Shown piece by piece: positions 16,011 to 24,898 of a DNA stretch of 60,418 nucleotides. The notes beneath the pieces are model-generated. The model was not told the origin of the DNA. It did no database searches and saw nothing but the letters and a program-made list of their open reading frames with translations. A program made the translations under genes and the position numbers. Positions within the stretch are counted from its first letter, which is position 1. Every line of letters starts with the position of its first letter. Source of the DNA: Aminobacter sp. J41. GTDB lineage: Bacteria > Pseudomonadota > Alphaproteobacteria > Rhizobiales > Rhizobiaceae. The DNA lies in assembly GCF_000526635.1 (NCBI RefSeq), contig NZ_JAGL01000003.1, positions 1 through 60,418 on the forward strand, given 5' to 3'.

Positions 16011-16721
16011 CTAGGCCTCGTAACCCTCGAAGGTGACCTGATCCGCGTACCCGGCGGTCGTGTCGCGCGCCTGCTGGTCCCGAACCGTCCAGGTGATGAC
16101 CGGCATGGCAAGCTTTTCACGCACGAAGCAGATGAACGGGTTGGGCAGATCGGAGACGCTGAACGAGACGAACGAGATCGGATGCGCCAGCATCGAGAAG
16201 TGGAGTTCGAGGTCGCGGATGCCCTTGCCCTCGGCCGTCAGGCCGCCCGGAATGCCAGGCGCGTCTTCGGCGAAGCGGCGGACCAGCCAGTGGTCGAACG
16301 ACATGATCGCCGCCTGGCCCTTGTAGCCGGAGAGGACGGAAGCCACGGCCTTCACGAGGCCGTTGTCCTTGCCCTCGATGCCCTTGAGCTCGATCACCAG
16401 CGGCACGCGGCCGCCGATGACATCGAGTAGCTCGCGCAGCGTCGGCGCATGGTCGTTGGTGCCACCGATCTTCATCGCCGCCATCTCGGCAGCCGTCTTT
16501 TCGTAGATGAAGCCCTTCTGGCCGGTCAGGCGCTCGAGTTCCGAGTCGTGGAACACGACCGGCACCCCGTCGGACGAGAGGTGGACGTCGCACTCGATCG
16601 CATAATTGCGCTCGATTGCTGCGCGCGCCGCCGAGAGGGTGTTCTCCCAGCGGGTCTTGTTCATGTCATGATAGCCGCGATGGGCAATCGGCCTCTGCGT
16701 CAGCCACGAGATGTCGGTCAT
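16011..16721 (-). CDS. glycerophosphodiester phosphodiesterase
   Basis: Hydrolyses glycerophosphodiesters to an alcohol and glycerol 3-phosphate. The 236-residue single-domain protein has the GDPD catalytic signature: AHRGYHD (13-19), IECDVHLSSDGVPVVFHDSELERLTG (about 42-67) and the VIELKG segment (about 108). No signal peptide, so cytosolic (UgpQ-like). It lies between RidA (30 bp upstream) and the GNAT gene, on the same strand. Confidence 0.92.
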   Translation of the reverse strand: MTDISWLTQRPIAHRGYHDMNKTRWENTLSAARAAIERNYAIECDVHLSSDGVPVVFHDSELERLTGQKGFIYEKTAAEMAAMKIGGTNDHAPTLRELLDVIGGRVPLVIELKGIEGKDNGLVKAVASVLSGYKGQAAIMSFDHWLVRRFAEDAPGIPGGLTAEGKGIRDLELHFSMLAHPISFVSFSVSDLPNPFICFVREKLAMPVITWTVRDQQARDTTAGYADQVTFEGYEA

Positions 16722-16750
16722 GTCCTGATGTCCGTCTGGGCGGGGTACTG

Positions 16751-17215
16751 TTACTTGAGCTCGACGATCGCCTCGATCTCGACCGGGGCGTTGAGCGGAA
16801 GGACCGCAACGCCAACAGCCGAACGGGCATGCTTGCCCCGCTCGCCGAGCACCTCGGCCAGGAAATCGGAAGCACCGTTGGCGACAAGGTGCTGCTCGGT
16901 AAAGTCAGGCGACGAGGCGACGAACACGGTGATCTTCACGAGGCGCGCGATCTTTTCGAGATCGCCCGTGGCAGCCTGGATCTGGGCGAGGATGTTGATC
17001 GCGCAGGCGCGCGCCGCAGCCTTGCCGGCCTCGGTGTCGACGTCACGGCCGAGAAGGCCGGTCGAAATCAGCTTGCCGTCGACCAGCGGCAGCTGACCGG
17101 CCGTGAGAAGCAGGTTGCCGCTCTGTGCAAACGGGACATAATTGGCGGCAGGGGCAGCTGCAGCAGGAATGGTGACGCCAAGATCGGCCAGCCGTTTTTG
17201 GATTGTGTCGCTCAT
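16751..17215 (-). CDS. RidA family (YjgH-like) protein
   Basis: A 154-residue member of the YjgF/YER057c/UK114 family. RidA proteins deaminate reactive enamine/imine intermediates. Visible are the AGQLPLVDGKL segment, an ARACAINILAQI helix, VKITVFVASSPDF and the terminal ARSAVGVAVLPLNAPVEIEAI block, which contains the conserved arginine of the active site. The length and the LPL insertion point to the YjgH subgroup, whose activity is less certain than that of true RidA. First gene of the GDPD-GNAT-HIT run. Confidence 0.9.
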   Translation of the reverse strand: MSDTIQKRLADLGVTIPAAAAPAANYVPFAQSGNLLLTAGQLPLVDGKLISTGLLGRDVDTEAGKAAARACAINILAQIQAATGDLEKIARLVKITVFVASSPDFTEQHLVANGASDFLAEVLGERGKHARSAVGVAVLPLNAPVEIEAIVELK

Positions 17216-17335
17216 GCTCTCTTCCCTATGCTTGCGCGCAGGCGCGGGTCAGGCGCTGTGATGCCCCGCTTCTGCCACGAATAGCCTTTCTGTTAAATAC
17301 CAGTTTGCGGCATCGCCGCGTCGGGGAGATTACAC

Positions 17336-18145
17336 ATGCGCGCCGCGTGCCTTGCCTTGCCGTTCGTCCTGTCCGCTGCGCTCCCTGCTCAGGCAGGTCC
17401 GCTTTTACCCCACCGCGCGGTCTACGACCTTGCCCTCGAGAATGCCTCGGATCGTTCCGGCATTACTGGAATCGCGGGGCGCATGGTCTATGAGTTCAAC
17501 GGCTCGGAGTGTGACGGCTACACGGTCAAGTTCCGATTCGTGACGCAGATCGACACGCCCGACATAACGCGTATCACCGACCAGCAGACGACGACGTTCG
17601 AGGACGGTGACGGCAAGACCTTCAACTTCGTCACCCGCTCCTTCGTCGACTCGGTCATGGACAAGGAAGTGAAGGGTTCGGCGAAGACCGAAGGCAGCGA
17701 GACGGTCGTGTCGCTCGAAAAGCCGGAGAAGCAGGAATTTGCGCTCGAGAAGACTCAGTTCCCGACGCAGCATCTCCTCGAATTGCTCGACAACGCCCGC
17801 AAGGGCGAGACCTTCTACGAGACGACGCTGTTTGACGGTTCGGAAGATGCCGACCGGATCATGACGACCACTGTCATTATCGGCAAGGGTTCAACGCCAG
17901 CTGCGAATGATCCGGAACGTAAGGCGATCAAGACGCTCGCCGATGATGAGTTCTGGCCGGTCGACATCGCCTATTTCGACCTCAAGGGCGATCAGGGCGA
18001 GGAGATCCCGACCTACCGGATCAGCTTCAAGCTGCACGAGAGCGGCATTACCCGCGACCTCATCATGGACTACGGCGACTTCTCCATGACCGGCACGCTG
18101 GTCGATCTCGCCCTGTTCGAGCCGGCAAAGGACTGCGCCCAGTAA
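17336..18145 (+). CDS. eipB: cell envelope integrity protein EipB (DUF1849 family)
   Basis: A 269-residue periplasmic protein with a signal peptide (MRAACLALPFVLSAALPAQA, cleavage about residue 20). The mature part begins HRAVYDL and contains the family signature SDRSGI, GRMVYEF and CDGYTVKFRFVT. Two cysteines, one in SECDGY and one at the extreme C-terminus (KDCAQ), match the disulfide pair known for Brucella EipB, a beta-spiral protein needed for envelope integrity. Recognised from the family pattern, so the name carries some uncertainty. It is followed 9 bp later by a DUF4031 gene on the same strand. Confidence 0.85.
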   Translation: MRAACLALPFVLSAALPAQAGPLLPHRAVYDLALENASDRSGITGIAGRMVYEFNGSECDGYTVKFRFVTQIDTPDITRITDQQTTTFEDGDGKTFNFVTRSFVDSVMDKEVKGSAKTEGSETVVSLEKPEKQEFALEKTQFPTQHLLELLDNARKGETFYETTLFDGSEDADRIMTTTVIIGKGSTPAANDPERKAIKTLADDEFWPVDIAYFDLKGDQGEEIPTYRISFKLHESGITRDLIMDYGDFSMTGTLVDLALFEPAKDCAQ

Positions 18146-18154
18146 CGGCTGCCC

Positions 18155-18442
18155 ATGGCTGTCTATGTCGATGATGCGATCTGGAACTTTGCCGGTCGCA
18201 AGTGGTGCCACCTGATGGCCGATTCGGAAGAGGAGCTGCATCGCTTCGCGGCACGGCTCGGCGTGCATCGCTCTTCCTATCAGGGGCCGCCGAAGACGGC
18301 AGCGCCTCACTACGACATCACGGGATTCGAGCGGGACCGCGCCATCCGCATGGGCGCGCTGGCGGTAAGCCGAGCCGAAATTCTTGCGGTGTACCGCCGG
18401 GTGAGGCGGCCTGGCGAAAAACTACGCCGTCAGCTTGTCTAG
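18155..18442 (+). CDS. DUF4031 family protein
   Basis: A 95-residue basic protein with the DUF4031 pattern: MAVYVDDAIWNFAGRKWCHLMAD at the N-terminus, then a HRSSYQGPP and HYDIT segment and an arginine-rich tail. Function unknown. It starts 9 bp after the eipB stop and is probably co-transcribed with it. Confidence 0.8.
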   Translation: MAVYVDDAIWNFAGRKWCHLMADSEEELHRFAARLGVHRSSYQGPPKTAAPHYDITGFERDRAIRMGALAVSRAEILAVYRRVRRPGEKLRRQLV

Positions 18443-18450
18443 CCGGACGG

Positions 18451-18479
18451 TTGCCTTTTCTCTTCGTCGCCTATATATG
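18451..18479 (+). promoter_or_regulatory. candidate rpsB promoter
   Basis: TTGCCT (18451-18456) and TATATG (18474-18479) are separated by 17 bp, giving a plausible sigma-70 promoter and an rpsB leader of about 110 nt. The leader contains GC-rich inverted segments and could hold an autoregulatory S2-binding structure, which I cannot confirm by eye. Confidence 0.45.
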
Positions 18480-18598
18480 CGCGACCATTCCACACGCGGA
18501 CTTGGTTTCATCCGGGAGAAATCCGGCTGCGACCGCCGGTGGCGCGGAGCTCCGCTTCTCGTCATGTCCGTGGAGGCTAACCGGAAAGGAAAAAGAAA

Positions 18599-19369
18599 AT
18601 GGCACTGCCTGATTTCAGCATGCGCCAGCTCCTGGAAGCTGGTGTTCACTTTGGCCACCAGACCCACCGCTGGAACCCGAAGATGGCTCCGTACATCTTC
18701 GGCGCTCGCAACAACATCCACATCATCGACCTTTCGCAGACCGTGCCGCTGCTGCACCAGGCTCTCAAGGTCGTTTCGGACACCGTTGCCCGCGGCGGTC
18801 GCGTTCTATTCGTCGGCACCAAGCGTCAGGCTTCGGACATCGTTGCTGAGTCTGCTGCCCGTTCGGCTCAGTACTACGTCAACTCGCGTTGGCTCGGCGG
18901 CATGCTGACCAACTGGAAGACGATCTCGAACTCGATCCAGCGCCTGCGCAAGCTCGACGAGCTGCTCGCTGGCGAAGCCCTCGGCTTCACCAAGAAGGAG
19001 CGCCTGAACCTCGAGCGCGAGCGTGAGAAGCTGAGCAAGGCTCTCGGCGGTATCAAGGACATGGGCTCGACCCCGGACCTGATGTTCGTGATCGACACCA
19101 ACAAGGAAGCTATCGCCATCCAGGAAGCCAAGCGCCTTGGCATCCCGGTCGTCGCGATCGTCGACTCGAACTGCGATCCGGACAAGGTCGACTACCCGAT
19201 CCCGGGCAACGACGACGCCGCACGCGCTATCCAGCTCTACTGCGACCTGGTTTCCCGCGCTGCGATCGACGGTATCGCTCGTCAGCAGGGTGCTCTGGGC
19301 ATGGACCTTGGCGCTTCGGAAGAAGCTCTGGTTGAGCCGACGCTCGAAGCAGACGGCAACGACGCGTAA
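18599..19369 (+). CDS. rpsB: 30S ribosomal protein S2
   Basis: A 256-residue S2 protein of the small ribosomal subunit. The N-terminus [29 protein letters not shown] and the segment [15 protein letters not shown] are diagnostic; the conserved [18 protein letters not shown] segment is near residue 180. Strong ribosome-binding site (ggaaagga) upstream. Codon use is visibly biased, as expected for a highly expressed gene. First gene of rpsB-tsf. Confidence 0.98.
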   Translation: MALPDFSMRQLLEAGVHFGHQTHRWNPKMAPYIFGARNNIHIIDLSQTVPLLHQALKVVSDTVARGGRVLFVGTKRQASDIVAESAARSAQYYVNSRWLGGMLTNWKTISNSIQRLRKLDELLAGEALGFTKKERLNLEREREKLSKALGGIKDMGSTPDLMFVIDTNKEAIAIQEAKRLGIPVVAIVDSNCDPDKVDYPIPGNDDAARAIQLYCDLVSRAAIDGIARQQGALGMDLGASEEALVEPTLEADGNDA

Positions 19370-19477
19370 TCCCGTTGGCCGCTTCGTGCGGCTGCAGACT
19401 TGAACTTCGGGCAGGCGCACCTGGAAATCCATGGTGCGCCGCGCTCTTTTGAAAATACCGGATTTGAAGAGGCGACA

Positions 19478-20389
19478 ATGAGCATTTCTGCTGCACAGGT
19501 CAAACAACTGCGCGAGATGACCGGCGCGGGCATGATGGACTGCAAGGCTGCGCTGGCCGAGACCAACGGCGACCTCGAGGCCGCTGTCGACTGGCTGCGC
19601 GCCAAGGGCATTGCCAAGGCCGACAAGAAGGCCGGCCGTACCGCTGCTGAGGGCCTGGTTGCCGTCGCTGCCGACGACAACGGCGCCGTCGTCGTCGAGG
19701 TGAACTCCGAGACCGACTTCGTTGCCCGCAACGACGCCTTCCAGGACATGGTCCGCAAGATCGCCACGGTTGCTCTCGGCACCGACGGTTCGGTCGAGGC
19801 TGTTGCCGCTGCTGGCTACGCAGACGGCAAGTCGGTTGCCGACACCATCAAGGACGCCATCGGCACCATCGGCGAGAACATGAACCTGCGCCGCTCGGCC
19901 AAGCTGACCGGCACGGTTGCGACCTATATCCACAACGCGGTTTCCGACGGCCTCGGCAAGCTCGGCGTTCTCGTTGCTATCGAGACTTCGGGCAATGCTG
20001 ACGCTGCCCGCGCTTTCGGCCGTCAGGTCGCGATGCACGTTGCTGCTACCAGCCCGCTCGCTCTGACCGCTGAAGAGGTCGATCCGGCCGCTGTTGCCCG
20101 CGAGAAGGAAATCTTCTCGACCCAGGCTCGCGAGTCCGGCAAGCCGGAGAACATCATCGAGAAGATGGTCGAAGGTCGCATGCGCAAGTTCTACGAGGAA
20201 GTCGTGCTGCTGAAGCAGGCTTTCGTCATGAACCCGGACGTCACGGTCGAGCATGCCCTGAAGGAAGCCGAGAAGGAAATCGGCGCTCCGGCGAAGATCA
20301 CCGGCTTCGTCCGCTTCGCTCTCGGCGAGGGCATCGAGAAGGAAGAGACCGACTTCGCTGCCGAGGTTGCAGCTGCGGTCAAGAGCTAA
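19478..20389 (+). CDS. tsf: elongation factor Ts
   Basis: GDP/GTP exchange factor of EF-Tu. The 303-residue protein opens [28 protein letters not shown], the conserved UBA-like N-domain, and contains the [11 protein letters not shown] motif that contacts EF-Tu. Start ATG 19478 follows gaagagg; upstream in-frame codons at 19400-19477 are not conserved. Follows rpsB by 108 bp and is closed by a strong hairpin. Confidence 0.98.
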   Translation: MSISAAQVKQLREMTGAGMMDCKAALAETNGDLEAAVDWLRAKGIAKADKKAGRTAAEGLVAVAADDNGAVVVEVNSETDFVARNDAFQDMVRKIATVALGTDGSVEAVAAAGYADGKSVADTIKDAIGTIGENMNLRRSAKLTGTVATYIHNAVSDGLGKLGVLVAIETSGNADAARAFGRQVAMHVAATSPLALTAEEVDPAAVAREKEIFSTQARESGKPENIIEKMVEGRMRKFYEEVVLLKQAFVMNPDVTVEHALKEAEKEIGAPAKITGFVRFALGEGIEKEETDFAAEVAAAVKS

Positions 20390-20421
20390 TCGTTCTTCCC
20401 AGCCATTCACTGGTAACGACA

Positions 20422-20447
20422 GGGCGCCGCGTGACATCGCGGCGCCC
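20422..20447 (+). terminator. GC-rich hairpin after tsf
   Basis: A perfect 10-bp stem (gggcgccgcg / cgcggcgccc) with a six-base loop, 32 bp after the tsf stop. The T-tract after it is poor (ttcgtgta), so it may terminate weakly, separating rpsB-tsf from pyrH. Confidence 0.6.
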
Positions 20448-20492
20448 TTCGTGTATCGGGGCACCGCATTCATGAATTTGCCGAGGGAGCCC

Positions 20493-21215
20493 ATGCCGAA
20501 CACGCCAAAATATCGTCGCGTCCTTCTGAAGGCTTCGGGCGAGGCCCTCATGGGCAATCAGGGATTTGGCATCGATGTCGAGGTGGCAGATCGTATAGCC
20601 GCCGACATCAAGGAAGCCCGCGAGATGGGCGTCGAGGTGGGCGTCGTCATCGGCGGTGGCAACATCTTCCGCGGCGTGGCGGTTGCCTCCAAGGGCGGTG
20701 ACCGTGTGACGGGCGACCACATGGGCATGCTGGCGACCGTCATCAACTCGCTCGCCCTGCGCACGTCGCTCATCAAAGCGGGCGTCGACGCGGTGGTGCT
20801 TTCGGCCATCGCGATGCCGGAGCTCTGCGAAAGCTTCTCGCAGCGCCAGGCGACCGCCTACATGAATGCGGGCAAGGTCGTCATATTTGCAGGCGGTACC
20901 GGCAACCCGTTCTTCACGACCGACTCTGCCGCGGCGCTGCGAGCTGCAGAAATCGGCGCTGACGCGCTGTTCAAGGGCACCCAGGTTGATGGCGTCTACT
21001 CGGCCGATCCCAAGAAGGACCCGAACGCGACGCGGTACGACAAAATCACGCACGAGCAAGTCATCCGCGAGGGCCTCGCCGTCATGGATACGGCGGCGAT
21101 TGCGCTTGCGCGTGAGAACAACATTCCGATAATCGTCTACTCGATTCATGAAAAGGGCGGGCTCGGCGCGGTCCTGCGTGGCGAAGGCCGTTGCACGGTC
21201 GTCAGCGAAACGTGA
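20493..21215 (+). CDS. pyrH: UMP kinase
   Basis: Phosphorylates UMP to UDP in pyrimidine nucleotide synthesis. The 240-residue protein of the amino acid kinase fold has the KASGEALMG segment, VVIGGGNIFRG nucleotide site, the DHMGMLATVINSLAL helix and GGTGNPFFTTDSAAALRA. Start ATG 20493 with gaggga upstream gives MPNTPKYRR. Followed by frr as usual in the ribosome-associated cluster. Confidence 0.96.
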   Translation: MPNTPKYRRVLLKASGEALMGNQGFGIDVEVADRIAADIKEAREMGVEVGVVIGGGNIFRGVAVASKGGDRVTGDHMGMLATVINSLALRTSLIKAGVDAVVLSAIAMPELCESFSQRQATAYMNAGKVVIFAGGTGNPFFTTDSAAALRAAEIGADALFKGTQVDGVYSADPKKDPNATRYDKITHEQVIREGLAVMDTAAIALARENNIPIIVYSIHEKGGLGAVLRGEGRCTVVSET

Positions 21216-21276
21216 CGAAGCCAGCTCCTAGATTTCCCACAATCAGCGCCGACCATAAGGCAGCGGAGGATTACCG

Positions 21277-21837
21277 ATGACCAACGGAGTCGATTTCAAC
21301 GACATTCAGCGTCGCATGGACGGCGCCGTCAACGCTTTCAAGCATGACCTTGCCTCGCTGCGTACTGGGCGCGCCTCGGCAAACCTGCTCGATCCGATCC
21401 AGGTTCAGGCCTACGGATCGACCATGCCGATCTCCCAAGTGGGTACGGTCAGCGTTCCGGAGCCGCGAATGATCTCGGTGTCCGTCTGGGACAAGCAGCT
21501 GGTGGGTGCGGTGGATCGCGCCATCCGCGAGTCGAACCTCGGCTTCAACCCGATTGTTGACGGCACGACCCTGCGCATTCCTCTGCCGGAGCTCAACGAG
21601 CAGCGCCGCAAGGAACTCGTGAAGATCGCTCATCAGTACGCTGAGAACGCGCGTGTCGCCGCTCGCCACGTACGCCGCGACGGCATCGACGCCTCGAAGA
21701 AGGCGGAGAAGGATGGTGTCATCAGTCAGGATGATGCCCGCGTTCAGTCGGACCGTATCCAAAAGATTACGGATGACACGATCGCACTGATCGATAAGCT
21801 GCTCGCCGAGAAGGAAGCAGAGATCATGCAGGTCTAG
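21277..21837 (+). CDS. frr: ribosome recycling factor
   Basis: Splits post-termination ribosomes with EF-G. The 186-residue protein has the two-domain RRF pattern: [26 protein letters not shown], the [22 protein letters not shown] domain II, and a helical C-terminus with [17 protein letters not shown] 21277 with gcggagga upstream. Confidence 0.97.
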   Translation: MTNGVDFNDIQRRMDGAVNAFKHDLASLRTGRASANLLDPIQVQAYGSTMPISQVGTVSVPEPRMISVSVWDKQLVGAVDRAIRESNLGFNPIVDGTTLRIPLPELNEQRRKELVKIAHQYAENARVAARHVRRDGIDASKKAEKDGVISQDDARVQSDRIQKITDDTIALIDKLLAEKEAEIMQV

Positions 21838-21887
21838 GCCTCGCGGCCTGACGCCTGGTCTGCTTCTCGGGGGAAAGGAACCGGGAT

Positions 21888-22607
21888 TTGAAACCCGAGC
21901 ACATCGCGATCATCATGGACGGCAACGGCCGGTGGGCGAAAGCTCGCGGCCTGCCGCGCATTGCCGGGCACAGGGCCGGCGTCGAGGCGCTGCGCCAGAC
22001 CGTGCGGACCGCAGGCGACCTCGGGATTCCGTGGCTTACCGTCTACGCATTTTCCTCCGAAAACTGGTCACGGCCGCAGTCGGAGATCAGCGATCTCCTC
22101 GGCTTGCTGAAGACCTTCATCCGCCGCGATCTCGCCGAGCTGCACAAGGCTGGTGTCAGGGTGCGGATGATCGGCGCGCGCGAGGGGCTCGCTAAGGACA
22201 TCCGCCTCCTCATTGAGGAGGCCGAAAGCCTGACCGCTGGCAATACGTCACTCAACCTGGTGATTGCCTTCAACTATGGCAGCCGCGACGAGATCGTCCG
22301 GGCGACGCGTTCGATTGCCGAGGCGGTTGCCGCCGGCTCGATGCGTCCGGAAGATATCACCCAGGAAAGCTTCGCAAAATTCCTCGACACGCACTTCGTG
22401 CCGGATCCGGATCTCATCATCCGCACAAGCGGCGAGCTGCGCCTGTCGAACTTCCTGCTCTGGCAGGGGGCCTACAGCGAGCTGGTCTTTCTGCCGTGCT
22501 ACTGGCCGGACTTTGGCAAGGCCGAGTTGCTGGAAGCCATCAAAAGCTTTGGGGCGAGGGAGCGGCGCTTTGGCGGCGTGACGCCGGCACGGGACGTCGC
22601 CCTATGA
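21888..22607 (+). CDS. uppS: isoprenyl transferase (undecaprenyl diphosphate synthase)
   Basis: Cis-prenyltransferase that makes the C55 lipid carrier for peptidoglycan and LPS. The 239-residue protein begins at TTG 21888 and has [13 protein letters not shown] (conserved Asp for IPP binding), GHRAGV, a [13 protein letters not shown] segment and [23 protein letters not shown], the signature near the C-terminus. The frame ends ATGA, overlapping cdsA by 4 bp. It draws on the same IPP pool as the carotenoid genes at the left of the window. Confidence 0.96.
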   Translation: MKPEHIAIIMDGNGRWAKARGLPRIAGHRAGVEALRQTVRTAGDLGIPWLTVYAFSSENWSRPQSEISDLLGLLKTFIRRDLAELHKAGVRVRMIGAREGLAKDIRLLIEEAESLTAGNTSLNLVIAFNYGSRDEIVRATRSIAEAVAAGSMRPEDITQESFAKFLDTHFVPDPDLIIRTSGELRLSNFLLWQGAYSELVFLPCYWPDFGKAELLEAIKSFGARERRFGGVTPARDVAL

Positions 22608-23440
22608 CGGCGGCGGGCGGTCGCAGCAATTTGCAGCTTCGCGTGATGTCGGCAATCGTGCTTGCGATCGTCGTGCTTGCGCTGACCTGGGCCGGCGGCT
22701 TCTGGTACCGGATGCTGTCGGCCGTCATCGGTGCGGCGGTTCTCTACGAGTGGACCAGCATGGTGCTGCCGAAGGAGAAAGTGGTTCACCGCGTCCTCCT
22801 AGGGCTCCTGTTCCTGCCCGTTCTTGCGCTTCTCGTCATCGGCTATCCCATCTTGCCGACGCTGATTGTTCTCGTGGCGGTTTTCCTGGTCGCGCTGATC
22901 TACGGCGTGGCGACGAAATCCGGCCTCTGGCCGTCGCTCGGCGTTATCTATGCCGGCATCAGCGCCATTTCGCTCGCTGCCCTGCGCAACGACGATTCGT
23001 CCGGCCTTGCGGTCACGATCTTCCTCTTCGCGGTCGTATGGGCGACCGACATTGCCGCATATTTTGTCGGCCGGAAGTTCGGCGGCCCGAAGCTCGCGCC
23101 TTCCATATCGCCCGGCAAGACCTGGAGCGGCGCCATCGGCGGCACGCTGGGTGCTGTCGTTGCGGGCCTCATCGTCGCGTGGTCCTATGGCACCAGCTGG
23201 AACATCGTGGCGCTGTTCGTCCTCATCCTGGTGCTCTCCGCGATCTCGCAGATCGGCGACCTGTTCGAATCGTCCATTAAGCGGCGCTACGGGGTAAAGG
23301 ACTCGAGCCAGCTCATTCCGGGCCATGGCGGAGTGATGGACCGTGTCGACGGGCTGGTGGCGGCAGCGGCCGCACTGTTCATCCTTGGCGCGGTCTTCGT
23401 GTCACCGGATTTCCCCGCTCATTTCCTGTTCGCCCGGTGA
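22604..23440 (+). CDS. cdsA: phosphatidate cytidylyltransferase
   Basis: Makes CDP-diacylglycerol, the branch point of phospholipid synthesis, in the inner membrane. The 278-residue protein has about seven to eight membrane segments, with the CDP signature near the C-terminus: [42 protein letters not shown] 22604 lies in the uppS stop overlap. No dxr follows; rseP is next. Confidence 0.96.
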   Translation: MTAAGGRSNLQLRVMSAIVLAIVVLALTWAGGFWYRMLSAVIGAAVLYEWTSMVLPKEKVVHRVLLGLLFLPVLALLVIGYPILPTLIVLVAVFLVALIYGVATKSGLWPSLGVIYAGISAISLAALRNDDSSGLAVTIFLFAVVWATDIAAYFVGRKFGGPKLAPSISPGKTWSGAIGGTLGAVVAGLIVAWSYGTSWNIVALFVLILVLSAISQIGDLFESSIKRRYGVKDSSQLIPGHGGVMDRVDGLVAAAAALFILGAVFVSPDFPAHFLFAR

Positions 23441-23537
23441 CCACCGCGGAACTGTCCACTATGGTCAGCTTCGGACACGGATTTGCCCGTATTGATCCTG
23501 TATCTGGGCGAAGGAACAAGAGCGGGCAGGAACCGAA

Positions 23538-24677
23538 GTGAACGACATCCTGGGCACATTCTTCAGCCTCGACAACATCATCTTCACGACGCTGATTCCC
23601 TTCCTGTTCGTGCTGACCGTCGTCGTCTTCGTGCACGAAATGGGGCACTACCTCGTCGGCCGCTGGTGCGGTATCGGCGTGCGCGAGTTCTCGATCGGCT
23701 TCGGCCCAGAGCTGTTCGGCTTCTTCGATCGCAAGGGGACCCGCTGGAAGCTTTCCGCCATTCCGCTCGGCGGCTACGTGAAATTCGTCGGCGACATGAG
23801 CGTGACCAGCGATCCCTCGACGCAGGAAACGGGCGTGCTGACGCCGGAGGAGCGCAAGGGCGCGTTCCATCTCCAGCCGGTCTGGAAGCGCGCCGCGACT
23901 GTATTTGCGGGCCCCTTCGCCAACTTCCTGCTGACGATCGCCGTCTTTGCGGTGATGTTCTCGCTCTATGGCCGCTACGTCTCGGAGCCGATGGTGGCGG
24001 AGGTGCGGCCGGGCAGTGCGGCCGAGGAGGCAGGCTTCCAACCGGGTGACCGTTTCGTTTCGGTCGATGGTAAGCGCGTGACGACATTCGGCGACGTTCA
24101 GCGCCTGGTTTCGGGGCGCGCCGGCGATACCATCACTTTTGTCATGTTGCGTGGCGAGAAGGAAGTGACCCTGACCGCGACCCCGCAGCTCGTTGAGCAG
24201 CAGGACGCGCTCGGCAACACCATTCGCATCGGCATCATCGGTGTCGTCAACAATCAGGAACTCGGCCAGCCCCGCCACATCGAATACGGGGTGGGTGAGG
24301 CGCTGGTCGAGGCGACGAAGGAGACGGGCCACATCATCGCCCGCACCGGGCAGTTCTTCCAGCGCTTCGTGACGGGACGCGAGGACCGCTGCCAGCTCGG
24401 TGGACCGGTCAGGATTGCCGACATGGCAGGGAAGGCGGCTGCGCTCGGCTTCGAGTGGCTGGTTCAGCTGGTGGCGATGCTGTCAGTCGGAATTGGGATT
24501 CTCAACCTCCTGCCGATTCCCCCTCTTGATGGCGGACATCTGGCGTTTTACGCAGCGGAAGCCGCCTTGCGCCGTCCGGTGTCCGAGCGCGTGATGGAGA
24601 TGTTCTACCGGGCGGGGCTGTTGGTTGTGCTCGGCTTCATGATGTTCGTGTTCTGGAACGACCTGTTTGGTTGCTGA
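23538..24677 (+). CDS. rseP: RIP metalloprotease RseP
   Basis: Site-2 intramembrane zinc protease. The 379-residue protein has the HEMGH active site in its first helix, a central PDZ domain (about 125-210, with GSAAEEAGFQPGDRFVSVDG) and the second conserved membrane motif LLPIPPLDGGHL with the metal-binding aspartate. Start GTG 23538 with gaacaagagcgggcaggaac upstream. It lies between cdsA and bamA, the standard place in proteobacteria, but without dxr between. Confidence 0.95.
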   Translation: MNDILGTFFSLDNIIFTTLIPFLFVLTVVVFVHEMGHYLVGRWCGIGVREFSIGFGPELFGFFDRKGTRWKLSAIPLGGYVKFVGDMSVTSDPSTQETGVLTPEERKGAFHLQPVWKRAATVFAGPFANFLLTIAVFAVMFSLYGRYVSEPMVAEVRPGSAAEEAGFQPGDRFVSVDGKRVTTFGDVQRLVSGRAGDTITFVMLRGEKEVTLTATPQLVEQQDALGNTIRIGIIGVVNNQELGQPRHIEYGVGEALVEATKETGHIIARTGQFFQRFVTGREDRCQLGGPVRIADMAGKAAALGFEWLVQLVAMLSVGIGILNLLPIPPLDGGHLAFYAAEAALRRPVSERVMEMFYRAGLLVVLGFMMFVFWNDLFGC

Positions 24678-24898
24678 AAGATGAACAAAATGATCGGCTT
24701 GCTAATGAAATTGACGGCGCATTTACCATGGCGCGGCTTACCCGTGACGCTAATGCCACGGCCGGTGATTAAGTAAATGGATCTTAACCAGAACCCTTGC
24801 GTGTAGGCGAAATCCGGGTAATACGGTACGACACTTGTGACAGCCACGTCCGGTGTTCTCGCCGTGGGGACTACGAGAATAAAAGGTTTCAGAGCCCA

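Noticed and set aside
18806-20557. A 583-codon minus-strand frame across rpsB, tsf and pyrH
   Set aside because: Spans three well-supported genes in antisense; a result of strong codon bias.
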